Counted from the first letter of the stretch, positions 1-8,098 are shown. The stretch: 32,241 nucleotides of DNA from Caballeronia sp. SEWSISQ10-4 2 (GCF_030464885.1 NZ_JALPRJ010000086.1:1-32241), one strand, 5' to 3'. The notes: generated by a model from the letters alone, not told the origin. Numbers and translations: made by a program.

Positions 1-45
1 GGACGCTAACTTGCCGATTGTTGGGAGGCGTTTTCTTTGCTTCTG

Positions 46-79
46 TTTCTTTTTCCGTCGTGTCCGTCGGAAAAAGAAA
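46..79. other. 12-bp inverted repeat downstream of the chemoreceptor gene
   Basis: A perfect 12-bp inverted repeat, TTTCTTTTTCCG and CGGAAAAAGAAA, is separated by a 10-base spacer about 160 bases past the stop of the chemoreceptor gene. It could form a stem and help end that transcript. Neither side is followed by a clear T-run, so it is not a classical intrinsic terminator. Nothing else between the window start and the chemoreceptor stop looks like a gene with a usable start. Confidence 0.4.
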
Positions 80-237
80 TGAAGTGCCGCCACGCACAGT
101 GGCTAATAATGATAAAAAAATCAGCTAACTCACGCAGACCACCACGGCCGAAAGCACCAACCCGGCATAAACCCATCCCCACGAGCGCAAGAGCCCAAAA
201 ATCAAAACCCCGAGCGCGAGCGCCCCCCTGATCGTCT

Positions 238-1821
238 TTAAACAAAACTACCAACCCCCTTCGCGACATCGTCTTTCAGACGAAACAGCGCCATCGCATC
301 GTTCAACTGCCGGCTCTGCTCCTCCAGCGACACTGCCGCCGCCGATGCTTCTTCCACCAGCGCCGAGTTCTGCTGCGTCATCTCTTCCATCTGCGCGACG
401 GTCAGATTGACCTGTTCTATACCGGCGCTCTGCTCGCCCGAAGCCAGACTAATCTCCGCCATGATCGCGCTGACACGCCTCACAGCCTCCACCACTTCGA
501 CCATGGTCGAGCCTGCATGAGCCACGAGCTGACTGCCGTCCTTGACGCTCAGTGTGGAATCGCCAATCAGTTCCTTGATCTCTTTAGCCGCCGATGCCGA
601 ACGCTGCGCCAAACTGCGCACTTCGCTCGCAACGACCGCGAAACCTCGTCCCTGCTCGCCCGCCCGCGCGGCTTCCACAGCCGCATTCAACGCAAGGATA
701 TTGGTCTGGAACGCAATGCCTTCAATCACGCCAACAATGCCGACGATCCGGTCCGAGCTGCCGGAGATCGCGTCCATGGTCGCGACCACGCGGTTCACCA
801 CCTCCCCGCCACGCAGTGCGATGTCGGACGCGCCGGCGGCGAGTTCGCTGGCGTTGCGCGCGTTGTCGGCGTTCTGCCTGACCGTGGCGGTCAACTGCTC
901 CATGCTCGATGCGGCTTCCTGAAGCGACGCCGCCTGTTGCTCCGTACGCGCCGATAGATCCAGATTGCCGCCAGAGATGGCATGCGCGTCACGCACGATC
1001 GTCTCCGCACTCGACCGCACTTTCTGCACGGTCTGCGCCAGCCCGTCCTGCATGCCCTTCAACGCGTTGAGCATGTAGCCCATCTCGTTGTCGCTCTGGA
1101 TCGTCACTGTGCTGGTCAGGTCGCCGGCCGAGATCCGGCCGAAATAATCGACGGCCTTGTCAATCGGCCGCACGATCGCACGGGTCAGGATCCTCTGCGC
1201 AAAAAAGCCGATGACAAGCGCAGCGATCGCGGCCGCGCCGAGCGTCCAGAGCATGGCGGAAAAACGCGCATCGGTGGTGTCGAAGCGGGCTTTCTGGCGG
1301 TCGACCTGGAAGTTTTCGAGCGCGCTCAGCGCGCTTTGATAATCGGAGAACAATGCGACCGGCGCCTCCCGCTGGGTGGTGAGGAAGTCCACCAGATTGT
1401 CCTGATCGAGTTCCGTCAGCGCCTTCTGGAACACCTGGGCCAGCAGTTGGTCGCGCCGCGCCTGCATGGCGTCGATGAGCACCTTCTCCGCCGGCACCGG
1501 CTCGTGAAGCTTCCGGAATGCCTCCAGCTCCTTGTTGCTCTCGTCAAGAAGAGCATGCTGCCGGGCAATTTCGCGCTGAGCCGGTTTGCCGGCGCTGATC
1601 AGTTGCTCTACTTCGCCAAAACCGCCGCGCAGCAAAAGCAAACGCTCCGAGCTGGTTTTAAGGTGCAGCAGCGACGCGGTGTCGTCGCGATACATATCCC
1701 TGAGCGCGGAATTGCTGCCGTACAAACCCAGGATGCCCACTGCGATAACCGCGATGAGCAGAATCGTATACAAAGCGATCGTCGCGACCAGGCCGCCGCG
1801 AATAGTCATGTGTTTGCGCAT
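238..1821 (-). CDS. Methyl-accepting chemotaxis protein
   Basis: This is a transmembrane chemoreceptor that senses a periplasmic ligand and controls the CheA kinase. The 527-residue protein has an N-terminal membrane helix (about 10-32), a periplasmic helical-bundle region (about 35-190), a second membrane helix (about 190-212), a HAMP linker (about 212-268) and a long methyl-accepting coiled coil. The signalling tip is clearly seen (IAFQTNILALNAAVEAARAG, then EQGRGFAVVASEVRSLAQRS). The C-terminus ends VAKGVGSFV, without the NWETF-type CheR tether. The ATG start at 1821 has a GGGGA-like ribosome site; the alternative ATG 12 bases inside has none. No chemotaxis operon genes are adjacent, so it is an orphan receptor. 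The ligand cannot be read from the sequence. Confidence 0.95.
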   Translation of the reverse strand: MRKHMTIRGGLVATIALYTILLIAVIAVGILGLYGSNSALRDMYRDDTASLLHLKTSSERLLLLRGGFGEVEQLISAGKPAQREIARQHALLDESNKELEAFRKLHEPVPAEKVLIDAMQARRDQLLAQVFQKALTELDQDNLVDFLTTQREAPVALFSDYQSALSALENFQVDRQKARFDTTDARFSAMLWTLGAAAIAALVIGFFAQRILTRAIVRPIDKAVDYFGRISAGDLTSTVTIQSDNEMGYMLNALKGMQDGLAQTVQKVRSSAETIVRDAHAISGGNLDLSARTEQQAASLQEAASSMEQLTATVRQNADNARNASELAAGASDIALRGGEVVNRVVATMDAISGSSDRIVGIVGVIEGIAFQTNILALNAAVEAARAGEQGRGFAVVASEVRSLAQRSASAAKEIKELIGDSTLSVKDGSQLVAHAGSTMVEVVEAVRRVSAIMAEISLASGEQSAGIEQVNLTVAQMEEMTQQNSALVEEASAAAVSLEEQSRQLNDAMALFRLKDDVAKGVGSFV

Positions 1822-2207
1822 AAGGGCTAGTCCCCACTGCGTCGCGGTAGTCCGCGGCGCAACAGGTCTGTATCCTCCGGATATCTGGGGCGAACCGTGA
1901 AGGGAACCACTGGAATCAAGCGTCGGTTACGTCGCTAACGTCGGTTAGGTGGCTTAACCAGATAACGGCAGCGGGCAATGCGAAGATTTATCGGCAGGCG
2001 ACATGGATGTGGTGAATAGCGACATCGGGTGCGCGGTCGTGGTGCGGCGGACGTGGCGGCGGACGTGGCGGCGAATGCGGGCCGGCAAGACCCTGCTCCC
2101 CGGCGATAAAAACTGACGAGCGCCTTCGCCTTCTCTTCTGACCGCGATCTGAACCCCCAAAACCACGGAACCGTTCGCCCTCAAGGCACTTTTTTGAGCA
2201 TGGATGT
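1822..2207. other. Divergent intergenic region between chemoreceptor gene and bluB
   Basis: This 386-base stretch should hold the promoters of both flanking genes. I see no convincing sigma70 or sigma28 promoter. It contains two direct copies of CGTCGGTTA (1921-1929 and 1939-1947, 18 bases apart) and a GC-rich tandem repeat of a 12-base unit (2044-2073). I did not recognise a cobalamin riboswitch in front of bluB. The short open frames here are repeat-rich and not gene-like. Confidence 0.5.
2044..2073. repeat. Tandem repeat, 2.5 copies of GCGGCGGACGTG
   Basis: Two exact adjacent copies of GCGGCGGACGTG (2044-2055 and 2056-2067) are followed by a half copy GCGGCG (2068-2073). It lies in the spacer upstream of bluB. 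No function is implied; a short repeat like this can change length by slippage. Confidence 0.75.
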
Positions 2208-2882
2208 ATGACCGACTCGACCTTCAAGCGTTTTTCCGACCCGGAGATTGCCGCCGTTTACCGGGCGATCCGCGAACGCCGCGACATGCGGCATTTCACC
2301 GGCGCCCCTGTCGACGCCGACCAGATGGCGCGGCTCATCGACGCCGCGCACCATGCGCCGAGCGTCGGTTTCATGCAGCCGTGGCGCTTCGTCCGCATAA
2401 CGGACCGGACCCTCCGCGTGGCGCTGCACGACATTGTGGAAACCGAGCGGCGCGCAACCGCCGAGGCGCTCAACGAGCGCAGCGACGAATTCATGCGGCT
2501 CAAGGTCCAGGGCATTCTGGATTGCGGCGAGGTCGTGGTAGTCGGTTTGATGGAAGATCGCGAGCGTCATATCTTCGGCCGCCGGACGCTGCCGGAAATG
2601 GATCTCGCGTCGGTCGCGTGCGCCATCCAGAACATCTGGCTGGCGGCGCGCGCCGAAGGGCTGGGTTTGGGCTGGGTGTCGCTGTTCGACGTGGGCGCGG
2701 TTCAACGGCTGCTGCATATGCCCAGCGACGCAAAGCCGGTAGCCATTCTTTGCATCGGCCATGTCGAGCATTTCTACGACGAACCCATGCTGCAAGCAGA
2801 AGGCTGGGCGAAGCGCGTACCGACGTCTTTGTGCGTCGAGGAGAACCGTTGGCCCGAAGCGTTGCCTCATCCCGACGCATGA
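2208..2882 (+). CDS. bluB: 5,6-dimethylbenzimidazole synthase
   Basis: BluB is a nitroreductase-fold enzyme that uses oxygen to fragment reduced FMN into 5,6-dimethylbenzimidazole, the lower axial ligand of vitamin B12. The 224-residue length is normal for the family. The N-terminal RERRDMRHF segment and the APSVGFMQPWRF segment are typical of BluB and help separate it from general nitroreductases. The C-terminal half carries the conserved LGWVSLFD segment. The ribosome site before the ATG is weak, but no better in-frame start exists upstream. It stands alone: no other cobalamin gene is in the window. It is flanked by a complete and a truncated chemoreceptor gene on the other strand. A related flavin reductase is the alternative, but the fit to BluB is good. 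Confidence 0.9.
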   Translation: MTDSTFKRFSDPEIAAVYRAIRERRDMRHFTGAPVDADQMARLIDAAHHAPSVGFMQPWRFVRITDRTLRVALHDIVETERRATAEALNERSDEFMRLKVQGILDCGEVVVVGLMEDRERHIFGRRTLPEMDLASVACAIQNIWLAARAEGLGLGWVSLFDVGAVQRLLHMPSDAKPVAILCIGHVEHFYDEPMLQAEGWAKRVPTSLCVEENRWPEALPHPDA

Positions 2883-2901
2883 AGAGCCTGGAACCAGGCC
2901 G

Positions 2902-3141
2902 CTAAGCCTCCGCCAGTTTAAACGGGGCGACGGCCGCGTTCATCTGCGCCGCCTGCGTTTCCAGCGCCGCCGCCGCTGCCGCCGCTTGTTCGACCAGCGC
3001 CGCATTTTTCTGCGCCACCTGATCCATCTGCGCGATGGCCACGTTGACCGGCTCGATGCCAATCGTCTGCTCCTCCGACGCCGACCTGATCCCCCGCATG
3101 ATGTCCGCGACCCTGCCCAGCGCAACGATGATGTCGCGCAT
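2902..3141 (-). pseudogene. C-terminal remnant of a methyl-accepting chemotaxis protein
   Basis: About 79 residues match only the last part of a chemoreceptor signalling domain: RVADIMRGIRSASEEQTIGI, then a heptad-like run ending QNAALVEQAA-type sequence (here QKNAALVEQAAAAAAALETQ) and a normal stop. The sensor, membrane helices, HAMP and signalling tip are all missing. Reading the same frame upstream gives about 19 residues unlike a chemoreceptor and then a stop, so the break lies near 3141. The ATG at 3141 is internal to the family and has no obvious ribosome site. I infer a deletion remnant that is probably not functional. Its sequence differs from the intact receptor at 238-1821, so it comes from another family member. 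Confidence 0.75.
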
Positions 3142-3213
3142 CGCGCAGACCGGAACGCAAACCCGAGAAATCCAGAACTTCGTCAGCGATTTCCCTAGTC
3201 ACGGCCAATGCAC

Positions 3214-3243
3214 TTGCAGTTCCGAAAAGCGACGAGGTAATAT
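3214..3243 (+). promoter_or_regulatory. Candidate garL promoter
   Basis: TTGCAG (3214-3219) and TAATAT (3238-3243) are separated by 18 bases, a moderate sigma70 match upstream of garL. The -10 box overlaps the operator-like sequence GTAATATGAC. Predicted by eye only. Confidence 0.4.
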
Positions 3244-3246
3244 GAC
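3237..3246. promoter_or_regulatory. Operator-like site GTAATATGAC before garL
   Basis: GTAATATGAC differs at one base from the perfect palindrome GTCATATGAC that overlaps the gntR promoter at 9102-9111. It overlaps the proposed -10 box of garL, where a bound protein would block transcription. The inference is that the GntR regulator at 9184 controls both sites. A one-mismatch copy also occurs inside a coding gene at 13648-13657, so chance occurrence is possible. Confidence 0.35.
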
Positions 3247-3319
3247 GTCTGATAACGTATGAGATTGCCGAGAAACTTCGGCATCCAACTTAAGGCGTCA
3301 AGCCAGAGGAAGCCTAGCC

Positions 3320-4105
3320 ATGACACCGTCTTCGCCTTACCAACCCTTGCCCAACACATTTCGCCAGTCCGTCCTGAAGAGCGAAACGCTGATCGGATGC
3401 TGGGCATCGCTCGGCAGCCCGATCACGACCGAACTGCTCGGCATGCTGGGCTTCGACTGGATCCTGCTCGACGCCGAGCACGCCCCCAACGACGTCCTCA
3501 CCCTAATCCCCCAGCTCATGGCGCTCAAGGACAGCCGCAGCGCCCCCGTGGTGAGGCCACCGGCCAACGACAGCGTGGTGATCAAGCGCTTGCTCGACAG
3601 CGGCTTCTTCAACTTCCTGATTCCCTTCGTCGACAGCGCCGCCGACGCCGCCCGCGCCGTCGCCGCCACGCGTTATCCGCCACAAGGGATTCGCGGGGTA
3701 TCGGTGGGGCATCGTGGCAATCGCTATGGGACCGTGAGCGACTATCTGAGCACCGCGAACGACAACATTTGCGTCGTGGTGCAAATCGAAAGCCGCACGG
3801 CGGTCGAGGCAATCGATGACATCCTGGCCGTCGAAGGCGTCGATGCCGTGTTCCTCGGCCCGTCGGATCTGGCGGCGTCGTATGGACACATCGGCAATCC
3901 GAATCACCCGGACGTGCAGCAGGCCATCGCGCACGTCTTCGAGCGCGCCCGCGCCGCGGGTAAAGCGAGCGGCACGCTTGCACCCGTGCAGGCAGAAGCA
4001 GAACGTTATCTGTCGATGGGCTGCCAGGTGATTGCAGTGTGCGCCGACATGGGCCTTCTCAGGAATGCGGCGCAAGCCGTGCAAAAACATTTCATGCAGA
4101 AATAG
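3320..4105 (+). CDS. garL: 2-dehydro-3-deoxyglucarate aldolase (HpcH/HpaI family)
   Basis: GarL cleaves 2-keto-3-deoxy-D-glucarate (and its 5-keto-4-deoxy isomer) to pyruvate and tartronate semialdehyde, in the cytoplasm. The 261-residue class II aldolase follows E. coli GarL closely by memory: IGCWASLGSPITTELLG, DAEHAPND with the catalytic His54, APVVRPP with the substrate Arg79, and metal ligands Glu157 (QIES) and Asp183 (PSDL). The RYPPQGIRGVSVGHR segment is characteristic of sugar-acid aldolases. The ATG has a good AGAGGAAG ribosome site. garR follows after a short gap on the same strand, giving two consecutive steps. A broader 4-hydroxy-2-oxoheptanedioate aldolase is the alternative; the garR neighbour and the uronate genes favour GarL. 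Confidence 0.92.
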   Translation: MTPSSPYQPLPNTFRQSVLKSETLIGCWASLGSPITTELLGMLGFDWILLDAEHAPNDVLTLIPQLMALKDSRSAPVVRPPANDSVVIKRLLDSGFFNFLIPFVDSAADAARAVAATRYPPQGIRGVSVGHRGNRYGTVSDYLSTANDNICVVVQIESRTAVEAIDDILAVEGVDAVFLGPSDLAASYGHIGNPNHPDVQQAIAHVFERARAAGKASGTLAPVQAEAERYLSMGCQVIAVCADMGLLRNAAQAVQKHFMQK

Positions 4106-4141
4106 CCGGACCGCACCTCTAGACAACTTGTGGAGAAAGAC

Positions 4142-5038
4142 ATGCAAAAAGCAGGCTTCATCGGTCTTGGCATCATGGGCAAGCCCATGGCCGAGAACCT
4201 CATCAAGAACGGCGTCGCGCTGGCGGCATTCACACGCAGCGGCGTACCGGCCGAGCTGACGCAAGCTGGTGCTGTAGTGTGCGACAGCCCGGCTGCGGTG
4301 GCGGCGCAGGCTGACGTGGTGTTCATCATGGTGCCCGATACGCCGGATGTGGAACGTGTGCTGTTCGGCGAGAACGGCGTGGTCGCAGCGTTGCGCGAAG
4401 GCCAGGTCGTGGTGGACATGAGCTCGATCTCGCCGATCGCGACCCGCGAGTTCGCAGCGAAGGTGCGCGAGCGCGGCGCGGACTATCTGGACGCGCCCGT
4501 CTCGGGCGGCGAAGTCGGCGCAAAAGCCGCCTCGCTCACGATCATGGTCGGCGGTTCGCAAGCTACCTTCGACAGCGTGAAACCGCTGTTCGACATGATG
4601 GGAAAAAACATCTCGCTGATCGGTGAAGTCGGCGCGGGACAGGTCTGCAAGCTGGCGAATCAGGTGATCGTCGCAGCGACTATCGAAGCGGTTGGTGAGG
4701 CCTTGTTGCTGGCGTCGAAAGCCGGCGTCGATGCAGAGAAAGTCCGTAAGGCGTTGATGGGCGGTTTCGCCTCCTCGCGCATTCTGGAAGTGCACGGCGA
4801 ACGCATGACGAAGCGTACGTTCAATCCGGGCTTCCGCATTGAACTGCACCAGAAGGACCTGAACCTCGCGCTTTCGACGGCGCAATCGCTTGGGGTATCG
4901 CTACCCAACACCGCGACGTGCCAGGTGCTTTTCAACGCTTGCGCCGCGCACGGCGGCAAGGCATGGGATCACTCGGGAATGGTCCGCGCGCTTGAATATC
5001 TGGCCAACCACGAGATCGGTCAGACACCGGCTGGCTGA
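4142..5038 (+). CDS. garR: Tartronate semialdehyde reductase (2-hydroxy-3-oxopropionate reductase)
   Basis: GarR reduces tartronate semialdehyde to D-glycerate with NAD(P)H, the step after GarL. The protein has about 298 residues from the ATG at 4142, which is preceded by GGAG at the right distance; a GTG 12 bases upstream overlaps that ribosome site and is unlikely. The N-terminal dinucleotide motif GLGIMGKPMAENL, the substrate-binding DAPVSGGEVGA and the catalytic lysine in KLANQVIVA are all seen. The C-terminus keeps the family segment FNPGFRIELHQKDLNLAL. It lies 36 bases behind garL, so the two are probably cotranscribed. Other beta-hydroxyacid dehydrogenases such as 3-hydroxyisobutyrate or threonate dehydrogenase share the fold, but the pairing with garL makes GarR likely. 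Confidence 0.9.
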   Translation: MQKAGFIGLGIMGKPMAENLIKNGVALAAFTRSGVPAELTQAGAVVCDSPAAVAAQADVVFIMVPDTPDVERVLFGENGVVAALREGQVVVDMSSISPIATREFAAKVRERGADYLDAPVSGGEVGAKAASLTIMVGGSQATFDSVKPLFDMMGKNISLIGEVGAGQVCKLANQVIVAATIEAVGEALLLASKAGVDAEKVRKALMGGFASSRILEVHGERMTKRTFNPGFRIELHQKDLNLALSTAQSLGVSLPNTATCQVLFNACAAHGGKAWDHSGMVRALEYLANHEIGQTPAG

Positions 5039-5063
5039 TCTGCGGTCCACGTTCTAACAATGC

Positions 5064-5104
5064 AAAAATGGCATCGCGATCAACACATCGCGATGCCATT
5101 TTTT
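5064..5104. terminator. Bidirectional intrinsic terminator between garR and the ABC transporter operon
   Basis: A perfect 17-bp stem (AAAAATGGCATCGCGAT paired with ATCGCGATGCCATTTTT) encloses a 6-base loop CAACAC. The A-run on one side and the T-run on the other give a U-tract on both strands. It lies 25 bases after garR and just after the binding-protein gene on the opposite strand, so it should stop both convergent transcripts. Confidence 0.93.
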
Positions 5105-5118
5105 CATACCGCCCAGAC

Positions 5119-5925
5119 TTAACCCTTCGTCACGCTCGCGGGCAAATCGCGGCCGTGGTACTTCTTGTAGATCGTATTGAGCATGCCGTTTTTCTGGTTC
5201 GTGCTCACCCAGCTATTGACCCACTCCTTGAGCTTCGGCTCGTCCTTGTTCATCGCAATGCCCAGGTCAAAATCTCTCTGCGGGAACTTCAGTTCGAGAT
5301 CGCGATTCGGCGCGCGCTTGACCATCTCGGCCAGGTTCGACGGCGTGCTCGAGAAGATGTCGACCTGCCCCGTCACTACCGATGTGATCAGCGTAGCGTC
5401 GTCTTCATATCGTTGAATCTGCGCACCCTTCGCCATTTGCGTAGTGATGCTGTCGTTGACGGTCGCGCGCGTGAGGCCGATCGTCTTGCCGTTCAGGTCA
5501 TCGTAGTTCTTGACCTTCTGACTTTTTGTACCGCCCACGATGATCGTGATGACCGCATAGGGGATCGAGAAGTCCACAACCTTCGCCCGCTCCGGCGTGA
5601 TCGACAAGTCCGCTATCACGAGGTCCGCGCGCTTCGCCTGCAAGGTCGGCACGCGAGCCGCGTTCGTGATTTGCACGAGTTCGAGCTTCACGCCCAGGTC
5701 CTTGGCGAGTGCCGCGGCCGTATCCACATCCGATCCGGCGGGTTGAAGGTTGGCATCGGCGTAACTGAAGAGCGGCGTGCCCATCGCGATCGCCACGCGG
5801 ATCTTGCCTGCCTTCTTGATGTCGTCGAGCTGGTCGGCCATCGCGCTGTGCGCTACGCCCGCGAGCAACAAAGCGGCCGCGCAGCCGCGCATGATGAATC
5901 GGTTGGTCTTCAAAGCAGTCTCCAT
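5119..5925 (-). CDS. ABC transporter substrate-binding protein, family 3 (polar amino acid type)
   Basis: This is a periplasmic binding protein of the family that delivers small charged or polar solutes to HisMQ-type permeases. The 268-residue precursor has a signal peptide (RGCAAALLLAGVAHSAMA, cleavage near residue 31) and the family-3 features DLVIADLSITPERAKVVDFS, GKTIGLTRATVND and, near the end, WVNSWVSTNQKNGMLNTIYKKYHG. It is the last gene of the minus-strand group that starts with uronate dehydrogenase, 39 bases behind the ATPase gene and followed by a strong terminator. The family suggests amino acids; the gene context suggests a sugar acid. Start choice (residue 1 or Met12) is uncertain because neither has a strong ribosome site. 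Confidence 0.9.
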   Translation of the reverse strand: METALKTNRFIMRGCAAALLLAGVAHSAMADQLDDIKKAGKIRVAIAMGTPLFSYADANLQPAGSDVDTAAALAKDLGVKLELVQITNAARVPTLQAKRADLVIADLSITPERAKVVDFSIPYAVITIIVGGTKSQKVKNYDDLNGKTIGLTRATVNDSITTQMAKGAQIQRYEDDATLITSVVTGQVDIFSSTPSNLAEMVKRAPNRDLELKFPQRDFDLGIAMNKDEPKLKEWVNSWVSTNQKNGMLNTIYKKYHGRDLPASVTKG

Positions 5926-5964
5926 TTTTATGGTCGGTTCAAAAGATGATCTTCAGGCCTATGC

Positions 5965-6693
5965 TTATAAGCCGTTGTTCAGGAAGGTGCGCAATTCAGG
6001 CGTCTGCGGCGAGTCGAGCATGTCGCCGCTGCCCACTTCCCACACCTTCCCCTGATGCATATAAATGATCCGGTCCGCCATGCGCTTGGCGAACGCCATC
6101 TCGTGCGTGACAAGCAACATCGTCATGCCGTCCTTCGCCAGATCCTCCATCACGCGCAGCACTTCACCTGTCAATTGCGGATCGAGCGCGGAGGTCACTT
6201 CGTCGAACAACATGACCTTCGGCGACATCGCCAGCGACCGCGCAATTGCCACACGCTGCTGCTGTCCGCCCGAAAGCTGCTCCGGGTAGGCATCGGCTTT
6301 CTGCGCGAGGCCGACCTGATCGAGCACGGCCGTTGCCACGCGGCGCGCTTCGTCGCGCCCGAGTTTCTTCACGTGGCGCAGCGCCAGCATGATGTTTTCC
6401 TCCACGGTCAGATGCGCGAACAGGTTGTAGCTTTGAAACACGATGCCGACTTCGCGGCGCAACTGATGCAGGTCCACCTTGGGGTCATCGACACGAATGC
6501 CGCATACCTCGATCGTGCCGCGGTCGATGGTTTCCAGGCGATCGATACAACGAAGCGCCGTGCTTTTCCCCGAACCGCTCGCGCCGATCACGGCGATCAT
6601 TTCGCCCTTCGCCACTTCCAGCGACACGCCCTTGAGCACCGGGTTCGAGCCGAAGCTTTTATAGACGTCCCCAAGCTTAACGATTGCCGACAT
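5965..6693 (-). CDS. ABC transporter ATP-binding protein, polar amino acid (GlnQ/HisP) type
   Basis: This is the ATPase that powers the adjacent two-permease importer at the inner membrane. The 242-residue protein has Walker A GASGSGKS (37-44), the Q-loop in VFQSYNLF, signature LSGGQQQRV (140-148), Walker B VMLFDEVTSALDP and the switch histidine in LVTHEMAFAKRMADR. Length and motifs are those of the GlnQ/HisP subfamily, with no C-terminal TOBE domain. The ATG lies inside the end of the upstream permease gene (17-base overlap), with GGAGAAAA before it, so the two are translationally coupled. Substrate specificity lies in the binding protein, not here. Confidence 0.95.
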   Translation of the reverse strand: MSAIVKLGDVYKSFGSNPVLKGVSLEVAKGEMIAVIGASGSGKSTALRCIDRLETIDRGTIEVCGIRVDDPKVDLHQLRREVGIVFQSYNLFAHLTVEENIMLALRHVKKLGRDEARRVATAVLDQVGLAQKADAYPEQLSGGQQQRVAIARSLAMSPKVMLFDEVTSALDPQLTGEVLRVMEDLAKDGMTMLLVTHEMAFAKRMADRIIYMHQGKVWEVGSGDMLDSPQTPELRTFLNNGL

Positions 6694-7330
6694 TGAGCTT
6701 TTTCTCCATCGATTGACTCCAGCGCGAGAGCGGATAACACAGCGCGAAATAGAAGACCCCGACCAGCCCGAACACGAGGAACGGCTGAAAAATCGAGTTG
6801 TTGATGATCTGGCCGGCGCGTGTCAATTCGACGAAACCGATCACTGAAGCAAGCGATGTCATCTTGATCACCTGCACCAGAAAACCGACTGTTGGCGGCA
6901 AGGCGAGACGCAGCGCTTGCGGAATGATCACGAGGCGCAAGGTCTGCCAGCGCGTCAATGACAGGCATTCCGCGGCTTCCCATTGGGGCTTCGGCATGGC
7001 GTCGATACAACCGCGCCAGATGTCACCGAGATACGCGCTCGTGTAGACCATCAGCGCGAGCCCGGCTGCGACCAACGCAGGTACTTGAAAGCCATACACC
7101 GACAGCCCGAAGTAGACGATGAACAGCAGGATCAGCAGCGGAATGCCCTGAATCGCTTCGATATAAACCATCGCCGGACGGCTGAGCCAGCGGCGCGGCG
7201 AGATGCGCGCGAGCATCACGCCGAAGCCGCCGATGCTGCCCAGCACGAACGCGAGTGCGGAGAGCACAAGCGTCCACCAGATGGAGTGCACGAGATAAAA
7301 CAGATGCGCCGTAGTGAAACCGCCGGTCAT
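6677..7330 (-). CDS. ABC transporter permease, polar amino acid (HisM/GlnP) type
   Basis: This is one of two inner-membrane subunits of the importer. From the ATG at 7330 it has 217 residues (MTGGFTTAHLFYLVHSIWWT...). The start is set by a strong GGAGGTG ribosome site and by the ATGA overlap with the stop of the preceding permease gene; a longer frame upstream only reads antisense to that gene. About five membrane helices are visible, and the cytoplasmic coupling loop carries the EAA motif QWEAAECLSLTRWQ. It pairs with the permease at 7327-8076, as HisQ pairs with HisM. Confidence 0.93.
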   Translation of the reverse strand: MTGGFTTAHLFYLVHSIWWTLVLSALAFVLGSIGGFGVMLARISPRRWLSRPAMVYIEAIQGIPLLILLFIVYFGLSVYGFQVPALVAAGLALMVYTSAYLGDIWRGCIDAMPKPQWEAAECLSLTRWQTLRLVIIPQALRLALPPTVGFLVQVIKMTSLASVIGFVELTRAGQIINNSIFQPFLVFGLVGVFYFALCYPLSRWSQSMEKKLNVGNR

Positions 7331-8076
7331 GCCGCACCTCCGGGAATCACGGTATCTATACGTCCTTGATCCGGCGCCGGCTTGCCTGCCCGCTCCGCTG
7401 CTTGCCGCAAGACCCGCCGCCGCTTGAACGCGACCTCGCCTACGGCCCATGCAACCAGCTTGATCAACAACGACAACGCGAGATACAGCAGCGCCACCAC
7501 GATGTACGTTTCGAGCGAACGGAAGGTATCGGATTGCACGGTGTTGGCGGTGGCCGTGAGCTCTTCAGCCGAGATCTGCGACGCGATGGCCGAGGCCTGC
7601 ATCATCAGCAGGAACTGACTGGTCAGCGCTGGATAAACCTTTTCGATAGACGGCTGAAGCATCACATGCCAGCCAATTCTCCAGCGCGACAAGCCCAGGC
7701 ATTCAGCCGCCTCGAGCTGCCCGCGCGGCACCGATTCGAGACCTGCACGAATGATCTCGGCCGCGTAGGCGCCGATGTTGATGATCATCGCGAGTGCGGC
7801 TGCGGCGAACGTCGGCATGCGCACGCCGAAACCGGCAAGCCCGAAGTACAAGAGGAAAATCTGCACGAGGAAAGGCGTATTGCGCACGGCCTCGATATAG
7901 ATCGAACACACGCGCGATAAAAGCCGGTTTTTGCCGCGCTTCGCAAACGCGACCAGCGTACCCAGGATCACGCCGAAAAATACCGCCACGGTCGTCATCT
8001 TCAACGTCAGCCAGGCGCCTTTCAGAAAGACGGGCCAGTACGGAAGCAGCGGACTGAAATCGAGAGAGAAAGTCAT
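7327..8076 (-). CDS. ABC transporter permease, polar amino acid (HisQ/GlnP) type
   Basis: This is the first transporter gene behind uronate dehydrogenase. From the ATG at 8076 the product has 249 residues, starting MTFSLDFSPLLPYW. It has about five membrane helices and an EAA loop, GQLEAAECLGLSRWR. The C-terminal tail of about 35 residues is basic and longer than usual. An in-frame GTG at 8106 would add ten residues but lies within a predicted RNA stem and has no ribosome site, so I prefer the ATG, although its own site is also weak. The stop overlaps the next gene as ATGA. A 104-base gap with a stem-loop separates it from udh. Confidence 0.92.
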   Translation of the reverse strand: MTFSLDFSPLLPYWPVFLKGAWLTLKMTTVAVFFGVILGTLVAFAKRGKNRLLSRVCSIYIEAVRNTPFLVQIFLLYFGLAGFGVRMPTFAAAALAMIINIGAYAAEIIRAGLESVPRGQLEAAECLGLSRWRIGWHVMLQPSIEKVYPALTSQFLLMMQASAIASQISAEELTATANTVQSDTFRSLETYIVVALLYLALSLLIKLVAWAVGEVAFKRRRVLRQAAERAGKPAPDQGRIDTVIPGGAA

Positions 8077-8098
8077 CGCAGCAAGGTCCAGGGTTGTG

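Noticed and set aside
982..1830. A 282-codon plus-strand frame
   Set aside because: It is antisense to the chemoreceptor gene and has no recognisable domain.
2074..2207. Cobalamin riboswitch before bluB
   Set aside because: I could not find the B12-box core or a convincing fold in this short leader.
2886..2899. Hairpin GCCTG-GAAC-CAGGC after bluB as terminator
   Set aside because: The 5-bp stem has no T-run on either strand, so I did not list it as a terminator.
3503..4885. A 460-codon open frame on the minus strand
   Set aside because: It is antisense to garL and garR, which are certain genes. Its histidine- and arginine-rich composition is typical of antisense frames in GC-rich DNA.
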